From the IMG/VR virus record IMGVR_UViG_3300031841_001880, positions 1 to 24,113 of that record: a DNA stretch of 24,113 bases. One strand, 5' to 3'. The position numbers were made by a program, and so were the translations under genes. The stretch comes from a virus. The first letter of the stretch is position 1. The number at the start of each line of letters is the position of its first letter. The notes under the pieces are model-generated. The model was not told the origin of the DNA and did no database searches. It saw only the letters and a program-made list of their open reading frames with translations. This document shows positions 22,673 to 24,113 of this stretch, piece by piece.

Positions 22673-24088
22673 TTATCCCTCGAAGAGGAAGAAGTTGTTG
22701 GCACCCAGAGTGCAGACAGCACGCTCGGAGAGGAAGTGGACTTCCATCGCGTCGAGGTCGCTGTTCATAGCGCCTCCAGCGGAACCGGTAATCCACGTCT
22801 TGTACCGACGGTCCTCGGTCTCACTAGCGCGGTAGCGGACGTGGAGGAACGGACGCTTGGCGTTCTTGCCGAGCACTTGGTCGTAGACCGTGGTGCTACC
22901 AGCCGGAACCAGCAGACCGTTGATGACACCGTTGGTGAGGTCACCACGCATCGTCGGGTCGTTCAGGTACTTCCAGTCAGACTTGTAGAAGTCGTAACCA
23001 CGGCGGAAGCCCGTGAAGCCAAGGTTGAGAGCCATCTGCTCGTCGTTGTCGAAGAGACCGTAGCTCGTACCGCCGGCACCGTAGCTGTTCTGTGCAGCCA
23101 GCATGTCGTCGATATCGAAGCTCATCTCACGATTCACGAAGAGGACGTTCTCCTCGATGGCACCCTGCTTGTCCAGACGTCCGATGATGGAGTCGAAGTC
23201 GGCGAGGGTGGAGGGGATACCACCGGACCACACGTTACCGCGATTCTCAACGACGTAGAAGATTCCCTCGGAACCTTTGTTGCCCACGTCACCACCAGCA
23301 GCGATAGCGCCACTAGCAGCCTCAGCCGGGACAGCCTCAATCATAGCGGTCTCAAGGTAGTCGTCGAAGCGGAGACGGGTCTCGTGCTCGGACTTCAGGT
23401 ACCAGAGGTAGCCCGTAGCGCCGTTCTCGGTGGTCACCTCAACCCAGCCAATCTGAGCCATTTCGGAACCAGAGACAGCGTACTTGTCCTTGATGATGAT
23501 GGGGCTGTTGTCGAAGATTTCGTCGTCAGCCTCAAGGGAGCCCTGCATTCCGTTGGAGCCCTTCTTGAACTCGGAACCGTAAATCATCACGGTACAAGCA
23601 ACGCCGGCAGCCACGGTCTGGCCGCCAGCCTCGTAGTAGGCTACAGCGAACGTACCAGCAGCGGTGTCGACAGACGTCACGATGGCCTTGTTGACGAGGC
23701 CACTGGCGGCAGTGTTGTCGGAAATAAACACCGTCTGACCCACGCGGATGGCGATACCGCCGGTGCCGGGGCTAAGGGTGTCGTTCACCGTCCACGTAGC
23801 CGTGTCGTCGGCAGCGGCGCCAGCGGAGGTACAGTTCGTGTACTTGGTGTGGAGGCGTCCCTGCTCTGCCCACTTGATGAGGTCGGAGTTGGACGGCATC
23901 TCGGCACCAACCATGCGGAGGAAGCCAGACACAGTCCGGTTGCCGTAACGCTCGAACTCCTTCTCGTAAGTATCGGGGAGATACTGGTTGAGGAAGTCGA
24001 AGTTGGTGATGTAGTTTGTGGGAAGAGCAACTTGCTCTGCACTGGGTTGCAAATCGAACCCGGGTGTGGCTTGCAATGAACCTGCCAT
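22673..24088 (-). CDS. major capsid protein
   Basis: A 471-residue protein. The N-terminal part contains NFDFLNQYLPDTYEKEFERY, then GNRTVSGFLRMVGAEMPSNS and DLIKWAEQGRLHTKY, which I recognise from major capsid proteins of marine and crAss-like phages with the HK97 fold. Residues about 90-175 are beta-rich and Gly/Ala/Thr/Val-rich, perhaps an inserted surface domain. The rest contains the expected long spine-helix and P-domain type segments and ends DLDAMEVHFLSERAVCTLGA. Its position at the head of the virion module, before auxiliary head and connector genes, fits. The ATG at 24088 is preceded by an A-rich leader with no Shine-Dalgarno sequence. The complementary strand is also open across the gene, but this is a codon-bias shadow. 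Confidence 0.85.
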   Translation of the reverse strand: MAGSLQATPGFDLQPSAEQVALPTNYITNFDFLNQYLPDTYEKEFERYGNRTVSGFLRMVGAEMPSNSDLIKWAEQGRLHTKYTNCTSAGAAADDTATWTVNDTLSPGTGGIAIRVGQTVFISDNTAASGLVNKAIVTSVDTAAGTFAVAYYEAGGQTVAAGVACTVMIYGSEFKKGSNGMQGSLEADDEIFDNSPIIIKDKYAVSGSEMAQIGWVEVTTENGATGYLWYLKSEHETRLRFDDYLETAMIEAVPAEAASGAIAAGGDVGNKGSEGIFYVVENRGNVWSGGIPSTLADFDSIIGRLDKQGAIEENVLFVNREMSFDIDDMLAAQNSYGAGGTSYGLFDNDEQMALNLGFTGFRRGYDFYKSDWKYLNDPTMRGDLTNGVINGLLVPAGSTTVYDQVLGKNAKRPFLHVRYRASETEDRRYKTWITGSAGGAMNSDLDAMEVHFLSERAVCTLGANNFFLFEG

Positions 24089-24113
24089 GTTTTCTGTTTT
24101 CTAAGAGTTAGGA
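24089..24113 (-). promoter_or_regulatory. A-rich translation leader of the capsid gene
   Basis: Immediately upstream of the capsid ATG the minus strand reads CTTAGAAAACAGAAAAC. It is rich in A and lacks an AGGAGG-like sequence. A-rich leaders of this kind drive strong initiation in Bacteroidota and some other lineages with little Shine-Dalgarno use. The window ends here, so the promoter cannot be seen. Confidence 0.45.

Noticed and set aside
22628-24079. A 483-codon open frame on the plus strand covering the capsid gene
   Set aside because: It mirrors the capsid coding strand, has low-complexity Val/Gly/Thr-rich translation without recognisable domain, and comes from codon bias in a GC-rich gene.
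1-24113. CRISPR arrays, insertion sequences, integrase or tRNA genes
   Set aside because: No direct-repeat/spacer pattern, no transposase or recombinase motif, and no cloverleaf sequence was seen; nearly all bases are in coding sequence.

Overview
The window is part of a tailed double-stranded DNA phage genome. It is compact (about 57% GC by rough estimate), carries no rRNA or tRNA, and is dominated by one long minus-strand virion module. The set and order of genes is major capsid protein, auxiliary head protein, two connector/ring proteins, a very large nozzle ('muzzle') protein, small accessory proteins, two internal virion proteins and a giant injected protein. This looks like a short-tailed phage, and the ring and nozzle proteins read most like those of crAss-like and related marine phages. 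That assignment rests on remembered family patterns, not on a search. The two genes with their own leaders (capsid and the gene after it) have A-rich, Shine-Dalgarno-poor upstream sequence, as is common in Bacteroidota, but the host is not proven.

Layout. Positions 1-714 hold plus-strand genes: the tail end of an unidentified gene, a stand-alone DnaA-domain-IV-like DNA-binding protein and a 48-residue zinc-ribbon protein, joined by 4-nt overlaps. They converge on the virion module, and the two opposing stop codons share one CTAG palindrome at 711-714. Reading the minus strand from the right edge: major capsid protein (24088-22673), a strong hairpin, an auxiliary head protein (22610-21876), an intrinsic terminator, two ring/adaptor proteins, a 1706-residue nozzle with a lectin-like C-terminal module, a 261-residue companion, a cupin-fold protein, two internal virion proteins, and a 3451-residue giant protein filling 711-11066. 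From 21811 down to 711 almost every junction is a stop/start overlap, so this is one translationally coupled unit. Portal and terminase are not in the window.

How it fits together. The capsid and auxiliary protein build the head. The ring proteins and nozzle build the connector and short tail, and the nozzle's C-terminal beta-sandwich probably touches host glycans. The last genes encode proteins likely carried inside the particle and ejected with the DNA. The giant protein is the main point of interest: it resembles a 'polyvalent' phage effector, with a zincin-type HETLH metallopeptidase motif, two tandem ADP-ribosyltransferase-like modules, a module with ALSP / DTHA / LPRQVQ motifs, and long helical and hydrophobic C-terminal parts. 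An almost identical RAAEQ[RK] linker occurs at each module boundary, which suggests a modular and possibly cleavable polyprotein of host-takeover effectors.
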